Positions 15,903-26,200 of a stretch of DNA of 32,878 bases are shown here, piece after piece (within the stretch, counting starts at the first letter, position 1; each line of letters opens with the position of its first letter). The notes under the pieces are model-generated. The model was not told the origin of the DNA, ran no database searches, and worked only from the letters and a program-made list of their open reading frames with translations. Origin of the DNA: Thermodesulfovibrionales bacterium (GTDB lineage Bacteria; Nitrospirota; Thermodesulfovibrionia; Thermodesulfovibrionales; UBA9159); the NCBI GenBank assembly GCA_035686305.1, contig DASRZP010000063.1:68396-101273 (forward strand). Direction: 5' to 3'. A program made the translations under genes and the position numbers.

Positions 15903-16691
15903 ATGTATCAAGCACTGTTTCATAGGATAAAGGAGCGTCTCCTGAGAAGGTTGTTAGAGGAACGGTCTGTTCCAGCGACACAACGAGCCCTGGGAACGGG
16001 CGCAGCAGGTGATAAGACCTTTCCCATAGACAAGCTGGCGGAAGACATCATAATCGCCGAGTTAGAGTCTTCCGGCCAGGCCTTCTCCATTGTTTCTGAA
16101 GAAGCCGGGCTTAAGGAGATCAAGGGAGGGGGAAATAAAGTCCTCATAGACCCCATAGACGGAAGCAAGAACGCCATATCGGGGATCCCTTTCTACTGCA
16201 CATCGATTGCGATTGCGACAGGGGACACCATTGGGAGCATTGTAGCGGCTTCTGTGGTCAATCTCATCACGGGCGACGAGTTTCTGGCTGAGAAGGGGAG
16301 GGGGGCGTTCCTGAATGGGGAAAGGATCTCGACACAGAAGGATGAGGAGTTCCGTCTCGTTGCCTATGAGGCGCAGGCTCCCGCTCAAGATATACCAAAA
16401 ATCATGCCCCTCCTCGCAAGATCTCACAAGACGAGGTGCCTTGGCGCGACAGCCCTTGACCTCGCCTACCTTGCACGGGGCTCTGTGAGCGTATTTGTGA
16501 GCTCTTTCCTCTCAAGGAGTTTTGATTTCGGAGGCGGATGGCTTCTTGTCAGGGAAGCGGGGGGTATCTTCACCGATTTGGATGGTAAAGCCGTCGATGC
16601 CATTGTCCTTGACCTTAAGAAGAGTTCGCCTCTTCTCGTTTCCGGAAACGAGAGGCTCCATGACAAGGCACTACGGCTGCTCAGGGGATGA
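15903..16691 (+). CDS. Inositol monophosphatase family protein
   Basis: The 262-aa protein belongs to the Li+-sensitive metal-dependent phosphatase superfamily (IMPase, FBPase, CysQ). Motifs in order are GDKTFPID (36-43), SEE (65-67), and the metal-binding DPIDGSKN (83-90). A C-terminal SFDFGGGWLLVREAGG takes the place of the usual WD-x-AAG loop. The divergent last loop resembles archaeal-type IMPase/FBPase proteins, so sugar-phosphate specificity is uncertain. Its stop overlaps the HAD phosphatase start, so two phosphatases are coupled in one operon. Confidence 0.85.
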   Translation: MYQALFHRIKERLLRRLLEERSVPATQRALGTGAAGDKTFPIDKLAEDIIIAELESSGQAFSIVSEEAGLKEIKGGGNKVLIDPIDGSKNAISGIPFYCTSIAIATGDTIGSIVAASVVNLITGDEFLAEKGRGAFLNGERISTQKDEEFRLVAYEAQAPAQDIPKIMPLLARSHKTRCLGATALDLAYLARGSVSVFVSSFLSRSFDFGGGWLLVREAGGIFTDLDGKAVDAIVLDLKKSSPLLVSGNERLHDKALRLLRG

Positions 16692-17383
16692 CGAAGATGT
16701 CGGTAATGAGCGAGCTTCGGAGGTCGTTATGGGGCACCGAGATTCAATTTGTCCTCCTTGACATGGACGGGACCCTCCTTGATAAGTACTTTGACGATTA
16801 TTTCTGGGAACACCTCGTACCGGAGAAGTACGCCGAAAAGCATGGTATAACCTTTGGGAGGGCAAAGGATGAACTGATGATGAAGTACAAACATCATGAG
16901 GGGACACTGAACTGGACGGACATCGATTTCTGGTCGAGGGAACTCGCCCTCGATATACCTGCGCTGAAAGAGCAGATACGGCATCTCATCGAGGTCCATC
17001 CCCATGTAGAAGACTTTCTGAGACTCCTCGGGAGACACAGGAAGAACGTCTTTCTCGTAACGAACGCACATATCAAGGTCCTTAACCTTAAGATGAAAGA
17101 GACGGAGATCGGCAGGTACTTTGACAGCTGTATCACCTCTTTTGAGACGGGCTATCCAAAGGAGGACATAGGCTTCTGGGAAAAGGCAAGGGAAAGGCTC
17201 GGATTCGAGGAAAGGCGGTCACTCTTCATTGACGACACCCTGGAGGTATTGAAAACGGCCCATCGGTTCGGGATTCAGTACGTCATGTATAAGGCAATAG
17301 CAAGCTCCAGAAAGAGATCTCCGGTATCAAAGGATTTCATGACCGTAACGGACTTTAAGGAACTCTTGCCGCCAAGGACTTGA
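16688..17383 (+). CDS. HAD-superfamily hydrolase, YrfG (GMP/IMP nucleotidase)-like
   Basis: The 231-aa soluble phosphatase has the HAD motif I LLDMDGTLLD (nucleophile Asp25, acid Asp27), motif II LVTNAH, a lysine before the last motif (YPKEDIGFW) and motif IV FIDDTLEV. The cap domain with YAEKHGITFGRAKDEL resembles E. coli YrfG, a GMP/IMP 5'-nucleotidase. Start codons at 16688, 16697 and 16706 are all in frame; 16688 gives the ATGA overlap with the previous gene. Exact substrate is inferred only. Confidence 0.85.
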   Translation: MTKMSVMSELRRSLWGTEIQFVLLDMDGTLLDKYFDDYFWEHLVPEKYAEKHGITFGRAKDELMMKYKHHEGTLNWTDIDFWSRELALDIPALKEQIRHLIEVHPHVEDFLRLLGRHRKNVFLVTNAHIKVLNLKMKETEIGRYFDSCITSFETGYPKEDIGFWEKARERLGFEERRSLFIDDTLEVLKTAHRFGIQYVMYKAIASSRKRSPVSKDFMTVTDFKELLPPRT

Positions 17384-17384
17384 A

Positions 17385-17418
17385 AAGGGGTATGGCCACG
17401 CCAAAGACCTTACCCCTT
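17385..17418. terminator. Possible bidirectional terminator between convergent genes
   Basis: AAGGGGTA (17385-17392) and TACCCCTT (17411-17418) form a perfect 8-bp stem with an 18-base loop, between the convergent HAD phosphatase and ferredoxin genes. The T run after the stem is weak on both strands, so efficiency is uncertain. Confidence 0.4.
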
Positions 17419-17425
17419 CAGAGGA

Positions 17426-17608
17426 CTATTCGAACTTTATCGCTTCAACAGGACAAGAGTTCGCTGCTGCTTCGCAATCACAGCTGCTGCACTTGTCAGG
17501 CCCAATAACCCATGCCTTGTCATCCCTCATTTCAAAAACTTCAGGACATAACTCAACGCACGTCCCACAACCTATGCAGAGATCCATGTCGACGACCGGT
17601 GATGCCAT
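17426..17608 (-). CDS. Single-cluster [4Fe-4S] ferredoxin
   Basis: This 60-aa electron carrier has C11, C14 and C17 in CIGCGTCVELCP plus C52 before Pro in SCPVEAI, the ligand set of Desulfovibrio-type [4Fe-4S] ferredoxins. C21 and one of the extra cysteines at 40-45 could form the disulfide known in that family. A full second cluster motif is absent. The ATG has GGAGG upstream. It stands alone, convergent with the HAD gene. Confidence 0.92.
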   Translation of the reverse strand: MASPVVDMDLCIGCGTCVELCPEVFEMRDDKAWVIGPDKCSSCDCEAAANSCPVEAIKFE

Positions 17609-17739
17609 GTTTTATTCCTCCTTTTTATTTTTTGTGGCCCATAGCCATCTCTGATTGTCCCTTCGGACTACCGGCACCAAGGGTTCTATTATAATTGTTC
17701 CGCCGGACGGAAGGCAATGAGATCATGCAGCCTTGTTCG

Positions 17740-17835
17740 CTACTTTCTCTTTGCCTCGGGCGGAAGGGTCCTGTCGATGATATCATCGACGGTCACGACC
17801 CCCGGCAGGATGCCGTGCTGTCCACAAAGGGGAGG
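17740..17835 (-). pseudogene. Remnant of the C-terminal CBS domain of a transporter-like protein
   Basis: Directly after the mqnD stop, two frames together read DLPFVD, then after a shift near 17810, GILPGVVTVDDIIDRTLPPE and a short basic tail to a TAG at 17740-17742. The string VVTVDDIID is typical of the last strand and helix of CBS domains in MgtE- or CorC-like proteins. No start or upstream part exists; mqnD occupies that position. I read it as a decayed fragment left by a deletion or rearrangement that placed mqnD against it. Confidence 0.45.
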
Positions 17836-18675
17836 TCACCGAAGAGCGGCATGGTTCACCCCATGAAATATTCTCCTCTCCTCAGCCTTGCGGAAAAGTT
17901 CTTCTATGGCACGCATCCCTTCATTCCCCAGGTCGAGAGAGTACTCATTCACATAGAGCTTGATATGCTGCTCTATCACGTCATCAGCGAGTTCCTGGGA
18001 ATGAGACTTGATATAGTCTCTCGTCTCTTCACGGTGAGAAAAGGCGTATTCGATACTCTCTCTGATGAGGCCTTCGAGGGTCTTTATCACTTCACTGCTG
18101 AGGCTCCTCTTGGCGATGATGCACCCAAGGGGGATCGGGAGTCCGGTCTCAGTCTCCCACCACTTCCCGAGGTCCTCTATCTCGACGAGGCCATGAGAAG
18201 GATAGGTGAAACGTGATTCATGAATAATCAGCCCCGCATCTGCGTCGCCGCGCCTGACGGAATCCATGATCATGTTGAAGGGCATGACAACAACGTTCTC
18301 TGCCAGTGCAGGGTCGAAGAGCTGAAGGAGGAGAAAGGCGGTTGTGAGATTACCGGGGATCGCGATTCTCTTCCCCCTCAACTTTTCTGCAGAAGTCCTG
18401 TTTTTCGTCACGAGCAGGGGCCCGCAGCCTCTGCCGATGGCCCCGCCGGAAGAGAGCAGGGAATACCGGTCCCGGAGATATCCATAGGCATGAAGGGAGA
18501 CCTTTGTTATGTCCAGCTCGGAATTCAGCGCCTTCCGGTTCAGCGTCTCGACATCGAGGAGGATCTCCCTGAACGAAAAACTGCCGGTCTCGATCTTTTT
18601 GTGCACAAGGGCATAAAAGATGAACGTATCGTTCGGGCAGGGCGAATAGCCGAGGGTAAAGGTCTGTTCCGCCAT
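17836..18675 (-). CDS. mqnD: 1,4-dihydroxy-6-naphthoate synthase MqnD
   Basis: The 279-aa enzyme converts cyclic dehypoxanthinyl futalosine to 1,4-dihydroxy-6-naphthoate in the futalosine route to menaquinone. The N-terminus LGYSPCPNDTFIFYAL, the middle DITKVSLHAYGYL and LLSSGGAIGRGCGPLLV, and IHESRFTYP with the catalytic His152 are characteristic. The C-terminal sixteen or so residues (ERRIFHGVNHAALR) run into the CBS-domain remnant, so this end may not be the ancestral one. A GGAG-containing site precedes the ATG. Another pathway gene, mqnB, lies near the right end of the window. Confidence 0.93.
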   Translation of the reverse strand: MAEQTFTLGYSPCPNDTFIFYALVHKKIETGSFSFREILLDVETLNRKALNSELDITKVSLHAYGYLRDRYSLLSSGGAIGRGCGPLLVTKNRTSAEKLRGKRIAIPGNLTTAFLLLQLFDPALAENVVVMPFNMIMDSVRRGDADAGLIIHESRFTYPSHGLVEIEDLGKWWETETGLPIPLGCIIAKRSLSSEVIKTLEGLIRESIEYAFSHREETRDYIKSHSQELADDVIEQHIKLYVNEYSLDLGNEGMRAIEELFRKAEERRIFHGVNHAALR

Positions 18676-18764
18676 TCAGTCCTTCTCCTTTCGTTATGTC
18701 TTGTGGCCTGTCATGCCGCAGGAGACGTTAATGTTCTCAAAATTGAATAGACATTTGATGAGAA

Positions 18765-18838
18765 AATCTCCCCTCGCCCCTCTTTGCCAAAGAGGGGTAA
18801 TAATCCCTTCCTTTAGAAAAGGGAGGTTGGGAGGGATT
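18765..18838. repeat. Short palindromic (MITE-like) intergenic repeat
   Basis: The 74-bp element starts AATCTCCCCTCGCCCCTC and ends GGGAGGTTGGGAGGGATT, an imperfect inverted repeat. It contains an internal perfect hairpin, CCCCTCTTTG/CAAAGAGGGG joined directly or with minimal loop. C-rich starts, G-rich ends and a hairpin core are typical of small dispersed repeats of many genomes. The rest of the mqnD upstream gap (18676-18969) shows nothing else. Confidence 0.6.
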
Positions 18839-18969
18839 CTTTCAGAATCATGCAAATGCCTATTATGAGAACCTCATGTGATTAGCACTATGAGACATAC
18901 TACACTATTATCCTCAGGGAAAACTACGGGAGCAGGAACGTGCCGGAAGGTCCATAGGTGTTCCTTGGA

Positions 18970-19494
18970 CTAGCCATCGAGGAGTGGAGCTAATACATCA
19001 GCCCATGCAGCGTATCCCTTGTCGCTCAGATGCACGCCGTCGCTGAGGTAGTAGTCCTTTACCGGTGCTCCCTCGCGGTCAGTAAACTTCGCATAGAGAT
19101 CGAAATACCCAACTCCGGTTTCTCCGGCCATCTCCCTGAGATGCGAATTCATTCTTCGGATGGAACCGTCTGATATCCAGGGAATCAGCGTCGGCAGGAG
19201 GCTGTGAACGATCATTTGCGCACCCGGATAAGAAGAGGAAAAGTTTTCAAGAACCTTTTTATAGGAACCGAGGAAGGCAAAATCCTCCATGGCCACGTTA
19301 TTGATCCCTGTCATGATGAAGATGAGGTCAAGTTGCCGGCACCTCTCTATAACCCTGCCGGTCCTGAAGAGAAGACCTTCAACCGTCTCTCCTGCCACGC
19401 CGAGGTTGCTGATCTCGTGTGCAGGAAACCTGGACTGCCAGTCAAAGAACTCTATGAGGGAATCCCCGATGAAAAGTATCTTCTTGCGACCCAT
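18970..19494 (-). CDS. SGNH/GDSL-type hydrolase
   Basis: The 174-aa esterase-like protein has the four SGNH blocks: GDSL with Ser12, a Gly in NLGVAGET, Asn in MTGINN (65-66), and Asp152-x-x-His155 in SDGVHLS. There is no signal peptide, so it is probably cytosolic, like many small TesA- or PAF-acetylhydrolase-like enzymes. Substrate is unknown. It is divergent from the nitroreductase gene across 83 bp. Confidence 0.88.
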   Translation of the reverse strand: MGRKKILFIGDSLIEFFDWQSRFPAHEISNLGVAGETVEGLLFRTGRVIERCRQLDLIFIMTGINNVAMEDFAFLGSYKKVLENFSSSYPGAQMIVHSLLPTLIPWISDGSIRRMNSHLREMAGETGVGYFDLYAKFTDREGAPVKDYYLSDGVHLSDKGYAAWADVLAPLLDG

Positions 19495-19577
19495 GATGAT
19501 AGCCTTTTAAGTCTGCACCTATTATAATTATCTATCTTATATTTATTACCCGGGAAAAGATACTATGAGGAGGTTCT

Positions 19578-20132
19578 ATGGATACTTTTGAGGCGATCAG
19601 GACAAGGAGGAGTGTACGCAAGTTTACCGATACGCCGGTTGAGGATGAGCAACTGCACTTAATTCTTGAGGCCGTCCGTCAGTCGCCCTCATGGGCAAAC
19701 ATGCAGTGCTGGAGATTTGTCATTGTAAAGGATGCCGCGGTGAGAGAAAAGATCAGCGAGTTGTCCTATGTCGAGTCTTTTTTTGCACCAAAGGGCTACA
19801 AGTCAAATCCTGCCAAGAAGGGACTTGCCGAGGCCCCTGTTGTGGTCATTGCCTGCGCAGATCCTTCACAGTCAGGGGTTATCTGGGACCAGCAGTATTA
19901 TATGGCTGATATAGGCATTGCGTCGCAGACCCTCATGCTCGCTTCCCGGTCTCTCGGTCTCGGAACGGTATTTGTCGGCGTCTTTGACGAGGAAAAGTTG
20001 AAGGATCTCCTGAATATTCCTTCAACCATTCGCATCGTCGGGCTCTTCCCCCTGGGCTACCCGACAGAGGAGAAGGCAGGACCAGCAAGAAAACCGCTCA
20101 GCGAAATCGTCTTCTATGAAAAGTGGGGGTGA
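19578..20132 (+). CDS. Nitroreductase family FMN-dependent oxidoreductase
   Basis: The 184-aa protein opens [21 protein letters not shown], the FMN-binding signature of the nitroreductase fold. It continues with [16 protein letters not shown], which forms the flavin pocket, and a C-terminal [11 protein letters not shown] motif. Such dimers use NAD(P)H to reduce nitro compounds, quinones or other acceptors. AGGAGG lies upstream of the ATG. It converges on the NRPS operon; nothing links it to that pathway except proximity. Confidence 0.9.
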   Translation: MDTFEAIRTRRSVRKFTDTPVEDEQLHLILEAVRQSPSWANMQCWRFVIVKDAAVREKISELSYVESFFAPKGYKSNPAKKGLAEAPVVVIACADPSQSGVIWDQQYYMADIGIASQTLMLASRSLGLGTVFVGVFDEEKLKDLLNIPSTIRIVGLFPLGYPTEEKAGPARKPLSEIVFYEKWG

Positions 20133-20228
20133 GATATGGACGTTCCGTGGAGATGCAGGAACAAAGAGAAGCAGAGGTGTAGTGATACTTGATTTAAAAC
20201 TAGCCCTTATTCGAGGGATTTTCTGGAT

Positions 20229-23200
20229 TCATTTCTCGCTTAATGTGCCTATAAACTTCACAACCTCCAACTTGGTATCCAGTTCCGCTGCCTCTCCATA
20301 TCTCAGCAGTGTTCGATAGGTGGAAGGCAGGAGCGGTACCCCTTCCCGCATGTTACGCTCACGCGCCCTGAGTTCGGCCTCACCGGGGATAAGGATCTCA
20401 TGCGCATTTTGTGCGAGCTCTCCCGACTTTGTCTGCTCGATCATACGATCGACTCGTGCCATAAATTCGGCTGAAGACATGAAGAGTTCGGGGTCGATCA
20501 CCATAAAAAAATGGCCGAAGTCTGGTGGCCTCAAGTCCTTGTACATCTGTTCTCGGCTATGGTCATGGCAGAAGCCCGCCCCGCTCAGAACACCTGCCAT
20601 CGCCTCCATGACGAGCGCGAGACCATATCCTTTATGCCCCCCGATTGGCACACCAAGGCCAGCTGCGAGATCGGCCGGATCTGTTGAGGGACGACCAAAA
20701 TGATCGAGGATCCACCCCGGCGGTAACATTTTACCTTCAGCAAGTTGCAAGCCGATCTTTCCTCGTGGCGCAACACTCATCGCGATGTCCAGGAGAATCG
20801 GGTTGTAACGCGACGCTGGAATACCCACACCCAGCGGGTTGTTCCCGAATGTTGGAGTGACCCCACCGGTAGGCGCAAGGATCACCGGGCCGTTCGTAGT
20901 GCAGAGCCCTATCAGACCTTGCTGTACGGCGAGCCAGACATAATGTGCGGCAGCTCCAAAGTGGTTGGAGCGACGTGCACTTACTATGCTCATACCCGCC
21001 TGCTTTGCTTTTTGAATCGCCGTTCGCATAGCAATAACCCCAACCCACTGCCCGGGGCCGTTGTCTCCATCAATCCGCGCACTGATTGATGTCTCATGCT
21101 CTATCCGGATCCGGGGTTGTGGATTCGTCACGCCCGAACTGATACGCCGGGCATAACGGGGGATGCTGTCCATATTGTGCGTTCGTTGCCCGCGCAGGCT
21201 GGCCTCAAGCTGAACTTCTGTGACAATCGCAGCCCCTTCAGGCGACAAACCGGCCCTTTCCAACGCCTCACGGCCATAGGCCCGCAGGCTTTCCGCTGTC
21301 ACAAGGACCAAAGGCTTTACCGCGTCCTTCGCCATTGTTTCCTCAGGCTGAACCGAAGCGGTCGCCGTCTTCGGCTCGGTCCGTACATTGTGTGCGTTTT
21401 CAGAAATCCTCGCCAGTTCAATAACCGTCTGGTACTGGAAAAGCTCCTTAAGGGTAAGCTGCAACCCTCCCCGATTTGCGAGGCTGATTACTTGAATACT
21501 CAGAAGAGAATCCCCTCCCAATTCAAAGAAGTTATCCTCAATGCCTACACGGTCCACATTCAGAACCTGCCTCCATATGTCTGCCAGTGTCTTCTCGGCA
21601 TGGGTTCGCGGTTCGATAAATGCCCCTAAAAGTTCTTGCCGTGCCCTCTCGGGGTTGGCACAAACTGAGCCTGCCGCCAGGGCGGAAAGGGCTTTTCGAT
21701 CCAACTTCCCATTCGGTGTCAGCGGTAATGCCTTAAGTGCCACAATCATGGATGGAACCATATAACCCGGTAGCGAGCGCTTCAGAGACTCTCTCAATTC
21801 TACTATCACCCGCTTAGGAATCCGCAACACTTCTTTCGGAACTTCAGAAGCAATGGCATGATGAACACTCTCTCTAGGGACAACAAAGGCCACCAATTTT
21901 TGATTGCCTCCAGTGGCCGGCATACCACTCTTTACCATCACGCGGGTACCCTCCCCCGCTACCTCACCGGGAGTAATGACTGCGCTTTCACCCACCCACG
22001 GATGTTTTCGTAAGGCTGCTTCAATTTCCCCTGGTTGGATAAGGAAGCCGCGTAGTTTGATTTGAGAATCGTAGCGGCCGATGAGCACAATGTTTCCATC
22101 CGGCAGATAACGCGCCGTGTCACCGGTCCGGAAGAGTCGGGCTCCAGGGGCATCACTAAAGGGGTCAGACACGAACCGCTCCGCTGTCAGTTCCTGCTGG
22201 TTGAGGTACCCCCGGCCCACTCCAGCTCCACCGATATATACCTCGCCATAGACGCCGACTGGCACAAGCTGTCGGAGGGCGTCCAGGATATATACTCGCG
22301 TATTCTCAATCGGACGACCGATGGGGACGCCATTTGCGGCTTCAGCGCCAGGGTGATGGATATGATACATGCTCACGATACCCGTCGTTTCGGTCAGCCC
22401 ATACATGTTGATCAACTTCGCACCGCTTCGAAAGCAGGACGCCCACTCCGCTGGGATATCCGGGGACAGCGTTTCACTGGCGGAAAGGATCAGCCTCAGT
22501 CTACTGTTGAATGCAGCTGCCCTTGCGTCAGGCGCCAGACGACGCGCCATTTGAATACAGCTACGCCAGTACGACGGAACGACATCAAGAATCGACACGT
22601 GATGTTCACGAATGAGATCAAACAGAACTAAGTGGTCATGGATTTGATCGGTTGTGGCTATGACCACTGCTGCGCCGCAAGAGAGAGGGAGTAAAAATTG
22701 GCGAATGGATGAGGAGAATGCGAATGAGGCAGTGTGGAGATATCGATCCTCAACCATAATTCCTAACGCCTCACGCATTGCATGGACATAATGGCAAAGG
22801 TTGGCATGCGTGATCATCACACCCTTGGGGGAGCCTATTGAACCTGAGGTATAGATAACATATGCTAAATTCGTTTCTGTCGCACTGCTTTCAGGGTTTT
22901 GTTTGCTCTTTCCGTCAATAGCTTGGCAACCCGCTTCCAGACACACCAGTATCGGGGGGACGGGCTCTGAACCTTCGATTTCAGATTCCTTCTGACCAGA
23001 CACCCAAGGCGAAGTCCCGGGTCTGGCATTCAAGGCGGAAAACAGATGCTCTCCCGTGATAAGAACCGATACCTTGGCATCCCTCATCATAAAGACAAGA
23101 CGCTCTGACGGGTATTCTGGATCAAGGGGAAGGAAAGCACCTCCGGCCTTTAATACCCCCAGTATGGCCATCGCCATCTCCGCAGAGCGGGGAAGGATGA

Positions 23201-26200
23201 TCCCCACCAGTTTTTCTGGCCCCACTCCGAGTTTCTTGAGGTGCCAAGCCAGTTGGTTGGCTCTGCTATTCAGCTCGTCGTACGTGAACCTCTCATCTCC
23301 ACATTCGACTGCCAAGGCATTTGGTGTCTTGGACACCTGGTCTTCAAACACGTGATGGAGACAGAGATCGAAGCGATATGAATTTTCCGTGCGATTCCAC
23401 TCAACCGCCTGCTGGCGTCTCTCTGTGTCATCAAGTAACGGAAACTCCGAGAGACGCCTCTCGGGGTTGGCAACAATCCCTTCCAAAAGTACCTTGAAAT
23501 GCCTTGCAACCCGCTCGATTGTGTCCGCCTCGAACAGGTCGATATTGTATTTCCACAACCCCTCCAGCCCTTGCTTGGTTTCCGCAAGGTACAGGGTCAG
23601 GTCGAACTTCGCGGTTCCGCTAACTGTTCTGAAAGGATGGGCACTCAAACCCGGCGCAAGTTGAAACGGCAGTCCGGTCGTCCATATATCGTCCGACTGC
23701 TTAACCTCTCGTATCTCATTTTCTGTGGTTTCTGACCCAATCCCTATGTCAGGAAGATTCTGGAAGGCGAACATCACCTGGAATAAGGGTCCATGGCTCG
23801 GATCCCGCTCGGGCTGCAGCACCTCCACCACTTTTTCAAATGGCAGATCCTGGTGCGCGTATGCGCCCATGGCTGTTATACGCACCCGAGCCAGCAGCTC
23901 TCGGAATAAGGGATTTCCGGACAGATCATTTCTCATAACCAGCGTGTTCGCAAAGAACCCTATCAAAGGCTCTGTCTCGACACAAGGCCGGTTGGCGATC
24001 GGGACGCCTACTGGGAGATCGCTTTGCCCCGTGTAACGGAAAAGCAAGGTTTGGAATGCTGCCAGCAACGTCATGAAGAGTGTCGCTTTTTCACTCACGC
24101 TCAACGCCTTCAGCCCCTCGGTCACAGTGCGAGAGACTGTCAATTGGAGTGTCCCTCCTCGATACGTCTGCAAAGATGGACGAGGGCGGTCGGTAGGCAT
24201 CCCAATCACAGGAGGAACATTCTGGAGCTTCTCCTTCCAGTAGGCAATCTGCTTTTCTAAGACCTCTCCTTGTAGCCACCCTCTCTGCCAGACCGCAAAA
24301 TCACCGTATTGGACGGCCAGTTCCGGGAGCGGCGACTCGCAGCCTGACAGAAATGCCTCATAGAGCATTGCCAGTTCCCGGTGCAGCACTCTCATGGACC
24401 AGCCATCTGAAATGATGTGGTGCATTGTAAGTAAGAGAATGTGCTCTTCAGCGTCCAGCCCGATGAGTGCAGTCCGAAATAGAGGCCCGTGAGCAAGATC
24501 GAATGGCCGGCTGACCTCCTCGGCCCCCAGACGAAGCGCTTCGGCCTTCCGGTCGGAAGGTGGCAGCATCGTCAAATCCGTGATCGGTAGTTTTGTTGTC
24601 TCTTCTTTGACAATGACCTGTACAGGCTGCCCGCCGACCAAATGAAATGTGGTACGCAATATTTCGTGTCGGCGTCGGATTTCGTTAAGACTTTGCTCCA
24701 GTGCATCTTTGTTCAACCTGCCTTTGAGCCATAGTGAGGCGGACATGTTATAGGCGATGTTGCCGTGCTCGAACTGTTCAAGGAACCACAGCCGATGCTG
24801 AGCGAAAGAGAGAGGTAAAGGGCCTGTCATGCGCCTCCGTGGGATGCTCGCTGCTCTGGCGCTGGATAGTGTTTCTCTCGAAGATCGCTGGTCACACAGT
24901 ATGTACCCTTGGGATAAATGACCGGTCGTGCTTCGGGTGATCAGCTTCGCCAGTTGGGCAATGGTAGGATTTTTGAAAAAACTCTCCACAGGCAGGTCGA
25001 CCTGGAATTCGTCCCGCAGCCGGACGACAACTTGGCTCGCAGCCAATGAGTGGCCGCCCAAGAGGAAAAAATTATCGTGAATACCAGGGCAGTCGATTTT
25101 CAGGACACCGGCCCAGATATTTACCAACCTCTGCTCAATAAGCGAACGCAGAGGTTCAGGATCACAATGTTCTGGTTTCTGTTGGGCATTCAACTCCGTC
25201 AGACGTAGTTGCCGAGCAAGATTGGCACGCTCCAGTTTCCCTGTAGGACCCTTCGGGATGTCATCCACGATTACTACGTGATCCGGGACTTTGAAATAGG
25301 CAAGGTGCGTCGCGACAAAGCTGCGGATCTCCTGAATCAGATGATCGGGCTGGTCTGCTCTAATGCCCGAATACCCAAAGACTTGAAAATCCGGCTTAAG
25401 AACTACCGCAGCAGCGACGTTCTCGCCGAGCACGGGATGGGGGACCTTAAAGGTGACGGCCTGTGAAACTGCCGGGTGGTCCATCAGAACCTGGTCCACT
25501 TCCCTCGGTGAGATCTTCTCACCTCCCCGGTTGATTATCTCCTTGAGACTGCCGGTGACGAAAAGATAGCCATCCATATCCATGTATCCTATGTCTCCGG
25601 TACGGAACCATCCGTTGACAAAAGCGTCCTGCTTGGCCATGGTATCGTTTCCAGGGGACTGTGCAACGTTTGCACCACGGATCACGATCTCTCCTGGCTC
25701 TCCCGGCGGCATAATATTCCCCAACTCGTCCCAAATGGCGACCGCGGGTCCCGCGGCTCGACCTACTGAACCGGCCTTGCGCGGATGAGGGGGCAGCCGG
25801 TTACTCGCAATTTGAGGGGACGCTTCGGTCATCCCATACGCTTCAATAAACGGCGCACGGAACAGCCGCTCCAATTCAACCATCACAGGCAAAGGCATTG
25901 CTGCGGAGGCTGAACGAATAAAACGCAACTTGGCGCGCGCTGTGATCTCGGGATAGTGAAATGCGTTTTCGAGAATTATCTGGTGTATCGTCGGTGCTGC
26001 TGAATACCACGTTGGATGAAAAGAATCAAGACACTCGAAAAACTGCGCAGCGGAAAAGCCGGAGGGGTAGACCACACTCGCACCCGCTGCAAGTGAAGCA
26101 AAGAGCGTGCTCAGACCGTGGATGTGAAACAACGGCATCACACTGAGACAACGGTCGCTCTCCGTCAGCTGAACCGCAGCGCAGATGTTGTGTGCAGCGA

